Below are positions 1-11,478 of a DNA stretch of 64,000 bases, one piece after another. The stretch comes from Cristatella mucedo (lineage: Eukaryota; Bryozoa; Phylactolaemata; Cristatellidae). The stretch spans positions 1,915,001 to 1,979,000 of the forward strand of contig WPIO01000019.1 in assembly GCA_009760855.2 (NCBI GenBank), written 5' to 3'. The translations under genes were made by a program, and so were the position numbers. Position 1 is the first letter of the stretch. Every line of letters begins with the position of its first letter. The notes beneath the pieces are model-generated. The model searched no databases and had not been told where the DNA came from. It was given only the letters and a program-made list of their open reading frames with translations.

Positions 1-1345
1 AGATTCCTTTGTGCTGCTGTCCGTTGGTTTTACTTAAAGCCGGACGATCGCCACCAACATGGTGAATTGCACCTTAAAAATGCAGGAGTGATATATGAGA
101 GGAGACAGAAGCCAACGCGGCAGGAAGAACTAAAAAAAAAAGAAAATAAAGCAGCAATGGTACTATTTAAAAACACAAGAATTGCATATGTACTAAACAG
201 TTGAAAAAGAACTGCACGGAAAATTCACTTCGATTTCGCTCATGGGACCAGTATAGGGCCACCACATAGCTATTCGGTATTCGGTCGAACAGTAGCGGTC
301 GGATCAAATGCGAATAGTGGCCACTTCACATCTGTTTTAAGCATATACGACCGCTACAGCGAGTGGACTCTTTCATTAACATCATATATGTATTTACGGT
401 TAAATGCTTACTTCTATTTAATCTAGTTAATCTATTGTGCTAAGAAATGTTCTTATGTTTTAAATTTTGAGTAATTCGTCAATTATTCGTGTTCAGCTGA
501 ATAGAGAAAATCGACAATTCGAGACAGCCCTAGATAGAAGTGAACCTGCCTTTATTTGAATACCTGTGCGAAATGAAGAACTTGCCAGCGATCGCTGCGA
601 ACTTCCTAAAATGCAGGGGCTGCTTATATTAATTACGGTGAGTTCTAGAAACTCACAGGTGAGCTAAGAATCAGGCGTTCTAAAAGGCCACACAGCTCGG
701 TGAGCAGATCGGGAGGATTTATTCACGTCAGACTCTTGCCGCCGAGCAGCGTAGCCAAATGAAGTAAGCTGTACTACTTTTTTTTCAACGTGAGAATTGA
801 AGTACTAGCTTGGCTATAAGAGAAAGTCTGCCGCTGATATAATCGGTGAGATGCGAGCTTCTTCCTGTCAGACAGAGCTCCTTGCTCCTTGCTGCTCCAG
901 TCTGCTACTCTCTTACATCACCCACTCCTCAGCATGTAGTCATATAGCCGGCTCTCCCACAACATCGCAAGTACTTTGGCAAGCACGCCTTTGTCTCGAA
1001 TGTGCCGAAAGTCTCGAGCTCGCTTCAGGCTGTCGGTGCTACCTGCGATTACCTTGCATCTGTCAAGTCTCAACTAAAGACTCGTCTGTTCTGGCAAGCT
1101 CTTCTTTCACCCCAGCGAACTTGTCTCTCTTTTTATTCTGGTGTGCTATGCGTGCGTACCTTCGCACGATTCAGCTCATGCTAAAAGCCAGAGGTCTCAC
1201 TAGTGGCCACGCATTTCTTTATGCTTGCTTTAGCATGCAGGCCTAGGCACGATATTTGTGTTGGTTTTTGCACGCTTGATACCGTGCTTGTCACTAACCC
1301 TAGGCAACCACCAGGTTGTGGTAGGTTTTGAAGTACGTGAAGTAC
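1..1345. other. Upstream intergenic sequence, no gene seen
   Basis: AT-leaning single-copy-looking sequence. The only longer open frame (851-1246) has no recognisable domain, no splice context and ordinary composition, so it is not called. No repeat or RNA structure stands out. Confidence 0.5.
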
Positions 1346-1349
1346 TTTG

Positions 1350-1534
1350 AAGTTGGTGAGCCGTGATGGTGCACTAGGTAAGACGGTTGCTCTTCACGAC
1401 CTCGGTACTGAGGTCGTAGGTTTGAGTCCTGCTGTCGGCGATCCTTTATTGCCTCTGCAGGCGGTGGTGAAAGTCTTTAAAGCTCTTTTGCAGCTATACG
1501 AAAGAGGCTTTTAAATCAGCCAGTATTTTTTTCG
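1350..1534 (+). mobile_element. SINE-B copy (tRNA-like head)
   Basis: The head has a tRNA-like layout: an A-box-like stretch near 1375-1390 and a B-box-like stretch near 1416-1430 (GGTTTGAGTCC). The body then reads TTTATTGCCTCTGCAGG and GCAGCTATACGAAAGAGGC and ends in an AAATCAGCC tail. The same order of blocks recurs at 5119-5350 and 14685-14845, which defines the family within this window. Not a functional tRNA: no acceptor-stem pairing was found. Confidence 0.7.
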
Positions 1535-1559
1535 TTTTACCTCTGTGCACTTTAATTTT

Positions 1560-2000
1560 GACAAAGTATTTGAACGGATGCAAGGAACGCAGCGATGCTG
1601 CGGCTTCGCATCGGCGTACTCAGTCGTCTGTCGCTGGGGCAATTGCGCCACGCCGAGTGCCGCTTCGAATATCCATGTCACGACGTTCTCGCCGAAACAA
1701 CGGCGTCGGACCGCACGGTATCCGCGGTCCCGGCACGTCGCTGGAGGCAGCAGTTGGCGTGCCGTCACCGGCGCGCCAACTGCGGCCGGTGGCGGCGGGT
1801 CGCAGCTGAGGCGGTCGCGCGGCGGTCGCTAAGAATTCGGAGCAGCTCTTTGGCTCTGTTACGTGCAGCAGCACTGAGGGAAACTGAATGGACCGGCCAC
1901 TTCCTCTACGTCACTTCCACACCCACCGCGAGGCTCGTAGGTGTCACGCGGCCGGCCGAGTGAATGCCAGCGCAACTGAGCCAAGGTTCGCCAGTGACTG
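1560..2000. other. Short CpG-rich block with imperfect hairpin
   Basis: A GC- and CpG-rich stretch within AT-richer surroundings. It includes an imperfect inverted repeat whose inner 15-bp arms flank a TCAC loop at about 1749-1782. Open frames occur in several frames on both strands, which is typical of CpG-rich DNA rather than of a gene. Function unknown; it could be a small CpG island or an old repeat. Confidence 0.4.
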
Positions 2001-2012
2001 CGCTTGCGAAAC

Positions 2013-2074
2013 ATTTGGCGTCATGCTTGCCGTGGCAAGGTAAGCACCTTGCCACGACAAACATGACGCCAAAT
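2013..2074. repeat. Long inverted repeat: 29-bp arms, 4-nt loop
   Basis: Left arm 2013-2041, loop AAGC at 2042-2045, right arm 2046-2074. Arms pair at 27 of 29 positions. The two differences are C opposite A on the + strand, so both would be G:U pairs in a minus-strand transcript. A LINE 3' tail in minus orientation follows immediately. The geometry matches the hairpin at 60293-60354, although the arm sequences differ. Confidence 0.9.
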
Positions 2075-2080
2075 TTTGTC

Positions 2081-2195
2081 GATAATAATAATAGTAATGC
2101 ATTTGCATAGCGCCCAGAGAACTTAATTACTTTCTAGGCGCTTCGCATATGCTACAAAGGAAGCGTGGTCTCGAGTAGATGGTGGCAGCAAGAAG
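2081..2195 (-). mobile_element. LINE 3' tail fragment, minus strand
   Basis: Begins with the (ATT)n tail read in reverse (ATAATAATAATAG), then the reverse complement of the 3' block AAGTTCTCTGGGCGCTAT, then GCTACAAAGGAAGC. The same order is seen at the 3' end of the best LINE copy (32940-33020). Only the terminal part of the element is present. Confidence 0.75.
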
Positions 2196-2199
2196 CTAG

Positions 2200-3370
2200 T
2201 GAACGTGCAATCGACTTTCCAGGGATTGCTCTGTGGGGTTTTAATATAAAGGGTCCAGAGTTAATGGTTTAGGGCTTACAGTTTCTGGCTACCATGTTAA
2301 AATCTCTACTATTCCTGCGACCGCAGAAAGTTTACCCTAATGTGTTAAACGACACCGCATTAGCTAGGCGGCAAGTCTGAAGCTTCCGTAGAGGTTCAAA
2401 GCGCAAAATGCATTAAAAGAAACTCATTTTACTAATTATTATCAGGCTAAAAGACAATAAGATTATCGTTTTATATGAAAAACCACACGCTATTTCTGAG
2501 ATAACGTTATGGTCACGTGGTAAAACTAGGGCGAGCGAGCGGATTAATTGCAAGCTCTCGGTTCGCACGTAAGCCGTAGCCGCCGTGAGTTTGGTAGTAC
2601 GTATACTTATCGCACAATTTTTTTATTACCATAAGGCCCCGTAATTTGTCTTGGAAAAATCAAAGGGAACGCAAAGAACAGCCGATTTTGGGAATGAGCT
2701 GTTTCTGATACTTTTTCCGACTACTTTCTCCGACCACTCTGGGGCAGTAGCTGCTGCTGGCATCTTTTCTACTCACCGCCCACCCAGTGAGTGTTGTTTG
2801 GACGTACGCACCTGCCTTTCCACGTTACCTGGGAAAGAATATGGCAAACCAGAGGGAAAACAAGCATTTGAGTAGAGAGTGAGATAGCGAGAAAGTGATA
2901 GATATATAAATAGGTAGACGCTGCCGCACGCTTGCGTAAAACTGTGGAAAGTTATTTATAATATTTTAAGATGCTCAAGGAACTTTAATGGAATTCTTTT
3001 AGAGTATTTCAGAAATTATTTGAAGGGTAAAGACTTTCTACTGAGATAATCCCCGGAGCATGTACATACGTCATTAAACAACACGTGAGTCAGAAACAGG
3101 CTCATCGCTGTTTCAAAATTAAATGCGCTCGTCAAATTAAATTTCAACCATTAGAGGGCTTGTCATAGCTGCATATGCAAATTAGATAGTTATCTTCCTG
3201 ATATTGTTAAGAAGATTCTCACAGCTGTACCATAATAATTATGCTATCAATATGACCGAAGCGTGACGTCACTTACGTCTGTTCATGGGACCCACTCACT
3301 TACCAGCAGACCTACGTTCAAAACTACATAGGTTGATAGACAGATGGGTAGACAGAGAGATAGAAAGAAG
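2200..3370. other. Intergenic, no gene seen
   Basis: AT-rich sequence. The only open frame (2651-2875) matches nothing I recognise. No coding or repeat signal is supported. Confidence 0.5.
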
Positions 3371-3372
3371 GT

Positions 3373-3373
<1 letters not shown>

Positions 3374-3426
<53 letters not shown>
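3374..3426. repeat. (GA)n microsatellite
   Basis: About 26 near-perfect GA units, preceded by a short degenerate (ATAG)/(GACA) stretch from about 3340. Confidence 0.95.
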
Positions 3427-3428
<2 letters not shown>

Positions 3429-3624
3429 GAATGGGAGAGAGCTAACAAAGTAAGTTTCTAGAAGAGAGAAAAGTGTAAGGAGACACCGGCATGAAGTAAA
3501 TCTAAAAGGAAGAATAGCTTTCAGAAGAGGCAGTCGCAGCAGCAGTCTGACTGAATTAGGTGAATGCAGTCGGATCGGTCAGTTCACGAGTTCCATTCAG
3601 TCGACTTGCGCTAAGGAGAAACCT

Positions 3625-3762
3625 ATCGCCCAAGGTAATAAACTCACAACTCGCTCCAACCAAGGTCTGGCCGAGGTCGTGGGCTCGATCCTGGTGGCAT
3701 ATGTGAAGCACGTGAATAGAGATTAAGTTCTATTAGGGCGCTATACACATGAGTTCAGTTTA
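3625..3762 (+). mobile_element. SINE-A copy, altered head
   Basis: Contains the family's core CCAAGGTCTGGCCGAGGTCG with the B-box-like GGTCGTGGGCTCGATCC, then CATATGTGAAGC, GAATAGAGATTAAGTTCT and GGGCGCTATACACATGA. The A-box region is diverged. A tRNA-derived SINE whose tail resembles the local LINE 3' end. Confidence 0.8.
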
Positions 3763-4100
3763 AATAACGCGAATATCGCAAAGCCAGCGAGCAGGCCGAA
3801 ATCATGTATAAGATTCCCATGTGATGTTTAAAGGTGCAGAATCAACCGCGATAGTTAAATTCAGGAGAGTTTGTCCACGAGTGAATCCCTGGGTCCAGTA
3901 AACATGCTGCGGACGTCAAGCCTACGCCGTGTCCTTTATGATATTTTTAGTACTACAACGACGGTACATCTATGATAAGCGAAATTAAAAAATATCAGAC
4001 GAGGTAATGTATTCATTCGTGTGGATATAGCAATAACGTGCACTCTCACGATTGAAATTAACCGTAGAATCATTCATTGAATTATAAAATTCAAAAAAAT

Positions 4101-4232
4101 ATATAATTCATTTGTATAGCGCCCCAAGAGAACTTAATCTCTATTCAGGCGCTTCACACATGCCTCGGGGCTAGAGCCCACGACCTCAGTCAGACCTTGG
4201 TCGGGGCGAGCACCTTGACCGCTAGACCAAAT
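4101..4232 (-). mobile_element. SINE-A copy, minus strand
   Basis: Reverse complement of the SINE-A order: TTCATTTGTATAGCGCCCC tail, AACTTAATCTCTATTCAGGC, GAGCCCACGACCTCAG (B box), then CGGGGCGAGCACCTTGACC (A-box side). Nearly full length and well conserved. Confidence 0.85.
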
Positions 4233-5118
4233 AGTAATGAGCAGGCTTTTGATCATCGCTGATCGACTGAGTATGTAATCGTCGCGGATACTGTCTCTCA
4301 AGTAGAGCGCTTACAAACTAAGAGCCTGATTGTGACAGGTCAGTTTTAGCTGAGTTCTGCCTTTTGGCGATTCACTGCAGCCCAGATTTTAAGCTGCTAC
4401 ATCATCCTTGTGCTCTTAGGATGTGCCCGTCAGCATTGCAAGTCTGGCGTTAATGTCCTGGCGAGTTGACTTCCTCATTTTTAACTACTCTCAGAATGCG
4501 ACAACATCAGGTGCTCGACGCAAGGCACGAGGCCTGGCGAGCGCGCAGCAGAAGCCTCGCGGCGGGCAGGCGGGCAGGCGGCAGGCGCTCGCCCGAAGCA
4601 GACGGCTACGGGCGCGAGAGCTGCGCGGAGACGCGGCGGCGAACCTGCGTTCGTGCGAATCAAGTAGTCCGCAGGCAACGCTGTCAGCAATGAGCGAAGG
4701 CACGCGAAAGCCGTTGCAAGTGAGGAATCCGCGCAGCGGTAGCGTCGCTCCTACGGAGCGCGTGCAGTCGCCGCGCTCCGACGCGCCGCGCCCGAGTCGT
4801 CGGGAGGGCGGGAGGAGGGTGCCGTCCTCCAACGTAGAGCCGCTTTCGTGACTGAATGTGGGCGAGATGGGCAGTCAACGATTGCTGCGCCTGACCGCCG
4901 CGTCGACTGCGCGACGGTCTCGATGGCGACGTCGTGGTCCATGCGTCGGCGTCTCTCGATCGTCGGCGAACGTGCATGCAGCTTTTCCTTTTCGAAGTTA
5001 GATGGTCGCCCGCCCGACCGCCGGCCCCCCTCGCCGCCGGTCGCCATCGGTCTGCGAGGCGACCGAACTGGGAAGGGTGAGTCTACTGAGGCGAGTAAGT
5101 GCGCCACTCATCGTCTTG

Positions 5119-5249
5119 GCATGCCGCGACGGCTCGCTAGGTAGGGCGGTCGTCGCTTTTCGTGAACTCGGTTCCGAGGTCGCGGGTTCAAAGCTGCCGG
5201 CGCTGGGCGATTCTTTATTGCCGCAGCAAGCGGCGGCGGTGGCGGCGGC

Positions 5250-5288
<39 letters not shown>

Positions 5289-5350
5289 AGCTTTTGAGGC
5301 TCTTTTGTCGCCGCGCAAAAAGGAGGCGGCTAAATTGGCTGGTATTTTGT
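5119..5350 (+). mobile_element. SINE-B copy with internal (GGC)n expansion
   Basis: Head at 5119-5200 with B-box-like GGTCGCGGGTTCAAA, then GATTCTTTATTGCC as in the copy at 1350. The ancestral GCAGGCGGTGGTGA segment is replaced by about 60 bp of GGC repeats (5229-5287). The family tail GCTCTTTTG..GGCTAAATTGGCTGGTATTTT follows. The polyalanine-coding look of 5002-5646 comes from this expansion, not from a gene. Confidence 0.75.
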
Positions 5351-5754
5351 TTCCCCATGCTGCTTCCGTTCAGGTCCGGTGGCGCTGGCCGAGGATTCTC
5401 GACGACTCTGAAAGAGGCTTTTCCTTCTCTTGGCGGCTCGCGTTGAAAGGACTGCCGGCGCGAGCCGTGGCCTCCCGCGAGAACCCGACTGAGGGGCGTG
5501 CCGGGCGGACGAGCCGTCCCGAAAGCTCCTCCGCCTTTTTACGATTGGCTGCCTCTTCGATGGTTAAAGGTCTGGCGCCCCCCACTCCCACCTTGGCGCA
5601 TTTCCGGCTGCGCCAATCGGGCTGCTGCGCGCGCGAGCTTGGGTAGAAGGCTCGTCGAAATTGCTCGCTCAGAGGATAGCAGCGGTTGACTTCCGATATC
5701 GTCGAACGGGAAAGTTTTCGCCGACGCGCCAGATCCTACCCGCCAAGGTGCCGA

Positions 5755-5890
5755 GCTGGTTTGGTCCAGCGGTTAAGGTGCTCGCCCCGATCGAGGTCTG
5801 GCTGAGGTCGTGGGCTCGAGCCCCGTGGCATATGTGAAGCGCATGAATAGAGATTAAGTTCTCTTGGGGCGCTATACAAATGAATTCAAT
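5755..5890 (+). mobile_element. SINE-A copy, near full length
   Basis: One of the best-preserved copies. A-box-like TGGTCCAGCGGTTAAGGTGC, B-box-like GGTCGTGGGCTCGAGCC, CATATGTGAAGCGCATGAAT, AGAGATTAAGTTCTCTTGGG, then GCGCTATACAAATGAATTC. It is used here as the reference copy for the family. Confidence 0.9.
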
Positions 5891-6336
5891 TTTTTTATTA
5901 GTTTTTTACGATAGCCCCGCGCGAAACCTCAATGTGCTCGCGAGGCCTCGCCGCTAGGGGGAAGAGCAGTCGACTCTACGGCCGTTTAACAACGCGGCCT
6001 CAGATTGACCCGTCGATCTAGCTTGATATATTTTTATTTTGGCGGGCGGCAGCCGGCGCTGCAACGGACTCGGCATAAACTAGCTAATTCGGAGCTCCAA
6101 TTAGAGCGTCGCCCCGCTGAGGCGCATAGCGGAGCCTCGGTCGCTGTAGAGAGCGTGCCGTAGCTAGCCTCCCGCAGCTTACTGCGGGCATCCGCGACGG
6201 GTCCACGGCGGCAGGCCGCCCTGGGCGCGGCGCGGGCGGCCCAAACGGTCGCGAGCGTGCCAGCGTTCGTCACGTGACGTAAATACTGGCGGGCGGGCGG
6301 CCTTCGCAGAGTAGCCGGCTGGTTAGTCAGAGCGCG

Positions 6337-6365
6337 CCAGCTGCGCGAGACGATCGCGCAGCTGG
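6337..6365. repeat. Perfect 12-bp-arm hairpin in CpG tract
   Basis: CCAGCTGCGCGA (6337-6348), 5-nt loop, TCGCGCAGCTGG (6354-6365). Perfect pairing and very GC-rich. It could be a structural element of the CpG island or chance in this composition. Confidence 0.7.
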
Positions 6366-8356
6366 ATTTGTCCGCGCCGCCGCGCGCGTATTCGACGCGT
6401 GCCGAATGCGGGGCGCTTTTCTCTGCGAACCATTAAGGTATGAGCGCGTCTCTTCCGCCGCCGAACGCAGCCGCAGCCGCCGCCGCCGCCGGCGGTCTGT
6501 CTGCTATCCTGCGGCGCTCATACATTGAGTCGCTGCTGCTGCGGCAAAGCCGTTGTGTCGCCGCCGCCGAGCGGCGGCGGCGGAGGCAGAGGATCGCCTG
6601 CCTACTGAAATAACGAGGCGGCAGCGGCGGCCACCGACGCCGCGTTCGCGCCACCAGAGTTCGCGTCGTTGTCTAGTGTATGGTCCCTAATGGTATTCAG
6701 CCAATTGCTAAATTGATTTTCATCTTTGCCGCGAGCGCGGTCAATTACGGTAGGCGATCGCCTGCGAGTGCTCTTCGCCGCGCGAGCGCGCTGGGAGGGC
6801 GACCGCGAAACGGCTGCCCGCTGCGTCGCGCCGGCAGCAGCAGCAGCGACAGCTGCAGCGACAGCACCAGCAGCTGCAGCGGCGGCCGTCGCGGTGGCCG
6901 CCTCCGCCTGTGACTCAGAGCAGCCGCGGCTCTGTCCAGTGCGCGTCCGACGTAGCTGCCTGCATGCTGCCGCCGGCGGACGGAAGCGCCGCCGCGGGAC
7001 GGGCAACGCAATATCCCGCGTGAGCGATCCGCCGCCGCCGCCGAGCTGCCGCTGCTGCGGCGGCGGCGGCGCGGCGAGAGGCGAGCCTATCAGCTCGCCA
7101 CGCGTCCCACAGCGGCGGCAGCGGCGGTGGCGTCTCTTGCGACCGGCTCGCTTGCGCCGAGGCGGGGACTAGGCTGGACGGAGGCCGTGGCAAAAGCGCG
7201 CGTCAGGTCAGTGAGTGGCGCCTGTGCGGCTTCGAGGGCTCGGGGCGCAACCGTCGGCCGCTGCGCGCGCACCGAGAGCCTCGCTGTCACGCCCAGCGCT
7301 GCCCAGCTTCTTCGGATCTCTCGCTTGGCTCCGCTCTTAGCGCCAGATGTTGCCTTTAGGCCCTTGGTCCTCCTCTACCTCTCTCTCCGACTGTCTGTCG
7401 GTCTCTCTCTCTCTCTCCCCGCGCTGGCCTCAGGCTGCTTTGTTCCCTAGGCCCCCAGCTCCCAGATTCTCCAGTCGTCCCTTCACCGAGGCTGAACGCG
7501 CTTGGGGGCGGGGCAGTTTTAATTCGCCGATGACATTTTAGTCGCCGGAGCCAGCTAGTTTCGGCCACATTTTACTGTACGTGACAAGGTCGAGGAGAAG
7601 TGCGCAGCGAGCACTCCTTCCCCGCTTCGGCCACGGCTGTGCTGTCGCCAAGCCTCCGGCGCGGTTTGAATGGCCCCCAAGAGCGCACGCGCTCGGCGAC
7701 GCACTCGCTCGCAGCGCCAGTCGTGAAGCGAGCGAGCAGCGCTTGCGAACGAGAGTGGCGGGCGAGAAACTAGCTCGGCTCAGACGCCGGAGCGCACACT
7801 ACGTCAGTCGCGCGAAGAACGCTCCGCTGCGGACAGGCTGAGCTGGGATCGAATGAAAAGGCGGTGGGTATGCTTAGGATCGGTGCGGGGGGGGGGGAGA
7901 GTGGGCTTAGGTTCATTGTGGGGTGTGTGCAGCACAAAAAAAGCAAGGCTTGGATTTTGCTCGCCAATCCCGGCATTGGACAGCTTCCTTGGTGGAGCAG
8001 AGTGCTGTGGAGCAGAGAGACTAAGTATGCTTGGGAGCGGTGTGAGTAGCGTCGGTTCATTTTTTTGGGAGGGGGTGTGTCGAGCAGAGCGACTAGGTAT
8101 TCGGGCCACTGAGCTCCGGATCGGTTCTATTGTTCCAGCCTTCCGTAGCTCTCGGGCCTGGGGCCTGCGGCGAGCACCTCTCGTAGCCGTCGTCCTGCTT
8201 CGACCCGATCCGCAGGGGGCCACACTCCAAAGCTGATGAACTCCTACGACGTTTGGGCAGTGTTAGACAGCTGGATGATTACATGAACTTCGGGGAGCGA
8301 AGCGGCACCATCCGAGCGGCACGGCGCGCGCCTCCAGAAAGCCCGCTAGCCCTCTG

Positions 8357-8834
8357 CTGATCTCTCGCACGGGCGCGCCGCCGCCACCGCATATCCAAAG
8401 TCGGCATCCTGTAACGACTGCCTCTGCCAAGCTTACCACCCACGCTGCAGTGGTTGATTCGCGTGCGTCAGTAGGCGTAGGGCGAGTAAGTAGCTGGGCG
8501 CTGAGAAAAGGTGTCCTCTGGGAATTGCACATTACCAAAGACTGTGTAGCTGGCTCTTGATCGGCAACTAGATTCCTCTACCCAGCCCGCTACATCGTGC
8601 AGAGTAGTGGTTGCTGAACGAGCGGTGCGACATCCGAGGCAGCACGCCTGCTGCTGCAGCGATGAGTGTCAGGCAGGTGAGAGAGCCGGATGCACGCGAT
8701 TCCAGTCCTTAATGCCGCGAAACGTTTGGTGGCAAGCGGTGAGGAATGAGTACACTGGTCCCGGGCCCACGTCTACCCCGGGAACGCTACCGTATCATAG
8801 AACTAGGCTAATACGGCTCGCCACTTTCTTGTGA
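8357..8834. other. Non-repetitive flank of the CpG tract
   Basis: Moderately GC-rich with no recognisable protein. A consensus-like splice donor (GGCAG followed by GTGAGAG, near 8672-8683) could end a non-coding 5' exon, but there is nothing independent to support it. Confidence 0.3.
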
Positions 8835-8921
8835 ATGATGCTGTACCTGGTGTGTCCCAGGGGTACGGTGCTCCCCTTCGCGTGGATAGCGATTAAGTTC
8901 TCTTAGTATGCTATACGAAGG

Positions 8922-8926
<5 letters not shown>
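8835..8926 (+). mobile_element. SINE-A remnant at head of AT/GT tract
   Basis: Degraded copy: GCGTGGATAGCGATTAAGTTCTC and then TATGCTATACGAAGGAATTA. The (AT)n/(GT)n microsatellite begins exactly at the SINE 3' tail. Confidence 0.6.
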
Positions 8927-9103
<177 letters not shown>

Positions 9104-10305
9104 TTATATACTTCGATGGGCAATACAGGTCACTCATTTGGCACTCCTCAAATTCAACCTATCACTTGTTCCTGTGAGCAGTTGGCAATATTTCTTGAGC
9201 ATTGTATAGGTGTTGTCTCGAGCCTGGCGCTAGATTGTAAATGTGGATCGCCTTGTTACGGTTAGCTTCAATTGAGAAAAGGGAGCCTCAGAGTCAAGAA
9301 TCCACGCTTCTATCCATTGAGCCGCTGCGATTCCAAAATAAAAAAAAAATTATTCGGAATAGGATCTCCCGGCATTCAATGAGGGGTGCCAAATAGTGAG
9401 CAACGGCAGGGATAGCAAGAGGACAACTCAACAGACATGGTTTAAAGCAAGCTTGAAAGCAAGGCAGATTGCTGATAAGTGTTTTATGAGCTGCATACTG
9501 GCTTTGGACCGGCGGGTTGCCATATATTCTCTTGCAGGCCGCTCTAGAAAACTGACATCCGACATGGTTTGTGTCGTTTCCTATCGAGTTCTACCTATGG
9601 CTTTGTATCCAACGAAAGGCGCCAGAAGACGGGCTCTTTGCCGTGTCTTCAAGCGGACGCTCTTGGTAGCCATCTACGCAGCAACCGTGTCCATTCTTGA
9701 CATATTTGGCTCATTTCTGGCTGTTAGTGGATGCATGTAATCCTGACAGCGTAGCTCGTAGCCAAGGTGGCACTTGGAAGTAGGCATCATGTTGAAACGC
9801 GTGCCTGCTAAATCTCACAGATTATGACGGCGATCGTGATTTCTATCAGTAATTTTAAGGATTAGGAATTAGATAAGTCGAAATCTATGGCTTGGACTGT
9901 GGGCATTGAACATCTGCAGTGGAGGCCAGTCAGTATTTGGCTTCGCAGTATGCCAGGCTATGGCTCGTAGTGCTTACATATTAATCTGCCGGCGAGCGGA
10001 TGGGGAACGGTGGGGGATTGGTGCGCTCTCCATTGCTGCTAGCGTGCTCGGCTACCGTCTGCTTACGTGCAGTCTGCGTCAGTGCAGCTCCTACTTAAGC
10101 TTCAAGGCTTCCCGGCTCTACTAGTATCAATTAATCTCCCATGCACAATGGCCCGCGCCGTTAATGCCACGTGTTACTAGCAAGGAACTTTACTTCGGGA
10201 GCTGCCACAGAGGGTTTGAAAAAATGCTTACCGAGTCTTGGCAAAGCATCTCTTCTTCAGCTGCCTTGCAGCAGAACATGGAAAATTCTGGCCGACCGAG
10301 ACCTA
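9104..10305. other. Intergenic, no gene seen
   Basis: Mixed sequence without recognisable protein or repeat. The open frame 9396-9740 has no family resemblance. A tRNA-like remnant may occur near 9285-9335 on the minus strand followed by an A-run, too degraded to call. Confidence 0.45.
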
Positions 10306-10307
10306 AT

Positions 10308-10440
10308 GATAATAATAGCAATAATAATAATTATATCAGCAGTTATACATTTGCGTAGGCTCTCGGAGAGTTCAACCTCTTTCTAAGCACTTTACATAAG
10401 CTGCAAAGGAAGCACTGACAAACCTTGCTCTCTGGGTTGG
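10308..10440 (-). mobile_element. LINE 3' tail fragment, minus strand
   Basis: Reverse-oriented ATT-rich tail (10308-10333), then the inverted 3' block and AGCACTTTACATAAGCTGCAA, as in other minus-strand LINE tails in this window. Confidence 0.65.
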
Positions 10441-10859
10441 GTGCACAGGGTTATTATCTTGTGGCCCACATCTGCTTTAGAGAAGTGCAGCACTAAGCGC
10501 GTGACTACTATATGAGCGGCTCTGGCACAACTGAGGCCAGTTGATGCTCGATCTTGCCGATAGGTGCTTGCCATAGTCCGCTAAGATGCACGAAGGTACT
10601 GTGTTGGCCAGCTCAAGTTTTAACTTTATCGCAAAGCTATGATACTTTTGATAATTATGAACCCCAGATTTGATAGCCTCGAAGTAATACGGCTGTAAGT
10701 AATGAAGACTCTCCAATCTGCTAATCCTTTCGTGCTGTTTCAACCTGCATGCTTTACTCACATCACTGGGGATCGCTCCAATTCGTTTGATCCCTTCTCG
10801 AGCAATTACTGGCAGTTGTAGAAAATATGCATGCACTGTCTCCGGCATTGCAAATATAC

Positions 10860-10861
10860 AA

Positions 10862-10894
<33 letters not shown>

Positions 10895-10907
10895 CTCGCT
10901 CTCTCTT

Positions 10908-10956
<49 letters not shown>

Positions 10957-10970
10957 CTCTCTCTCACACT
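10860..10970. repeat. (AT)n then (CT)n microsatellites
   Basis: About 28 bp of AT (10860-10892) followed by about 75 bp of CT with few interruptions. Confidence 0.95.
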
Positions 10971-10974
10971 CTTC

Positions 10975-11478
10975 GAGCACTCAGAGGTGCTTCATATCGA
11001 AAGAATGAACCGCGATAGTCCGGTCAAGCTGTCAGTCGCAACGGCTGTAGTAAGAGCGACGGATTTCTCATGCAAACAGCAATTCTATATGCAAGAAATA
11101 GTTCCCAACTCGTCGTCTGTGTTTTAAATATTAAAATGTACTGCACGTTCTCTGATTTTAAATACCTTGGAAAATTTCTATAGTATTCTGCACTTGCTCG
11201 CTCATACACCTACTCATTTGCCCAATCAGAGCGCTCCCTACCGACCGGCTGGCTCTCTAGCCTTCGCTTCTATAGAGCTGCGCTTTCAATTTCATGGACT
11301 AGAATGGGCAGTATTGATTCACAGCCACAGCATAGAGAGCCAGAGCATTGGCTGTAGATGAGAGCAGCATACCAGCACTTCAGGCTTCCGGCAGGCTTCC
11401 GAGACGCTCCCGTGCTGTCTCGTTCTAGATGGACTGAGCCGCCGATGGAGCTCATCAAACGGCGGGCGAATATTTGAG
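10975..11478. other. Region just upstream of the Cav3 start codon
   Basis: No repeat recognised. In the frame of exon 1 a stop lies at about 11357-11359 and no ATG occurs before 11479, so the exon's frame is open upstream but probably untranslated. This may be 5' untranslated sequence. No TATA-like element is convincing. Confidence 0.4.

Larger units (their letters stand above)
4490..8350. promoter_or_regulatory. CpG-island-like GC-rich tract, candidate promoter region
   Basis: Nearly 4 kb of high GC with abundant CpG and (CGG)n/(GCC)n runs (5229-5287, 6470-6600, 6600-7130), clearly unlike the AT-leaning DNA on either side. It lies 3-7 kb upstream of the predicted Cav3 initiation codon at 11479. 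That position suits a CpG-island promoter and a non-coding first exon, but no TATA box, initiator or confirmed donor can be assigned. Open frames on both strands are by-products of stop-poor GC-rich sequence. SINE-B and SINE-A copies are embedded. Confidence 0.45.

Noticed and set aside
5002-5646. 214-codon plus frame with a polyalanine run in the CpG-rich tract
   Set aside because: It runs through a SINE-B copy and its (GGC)n expansion. Open frames overlap on both strands, there is no homology, and GC-rich DNA is stop-poor.
5755-5830. Functional tRNA gene at the SINE-A head
   Set aside because: A- and B-box-like sequences are present but no acceptor or anticodon stems form, and the same head recurs with a retroelement tail at several sites.
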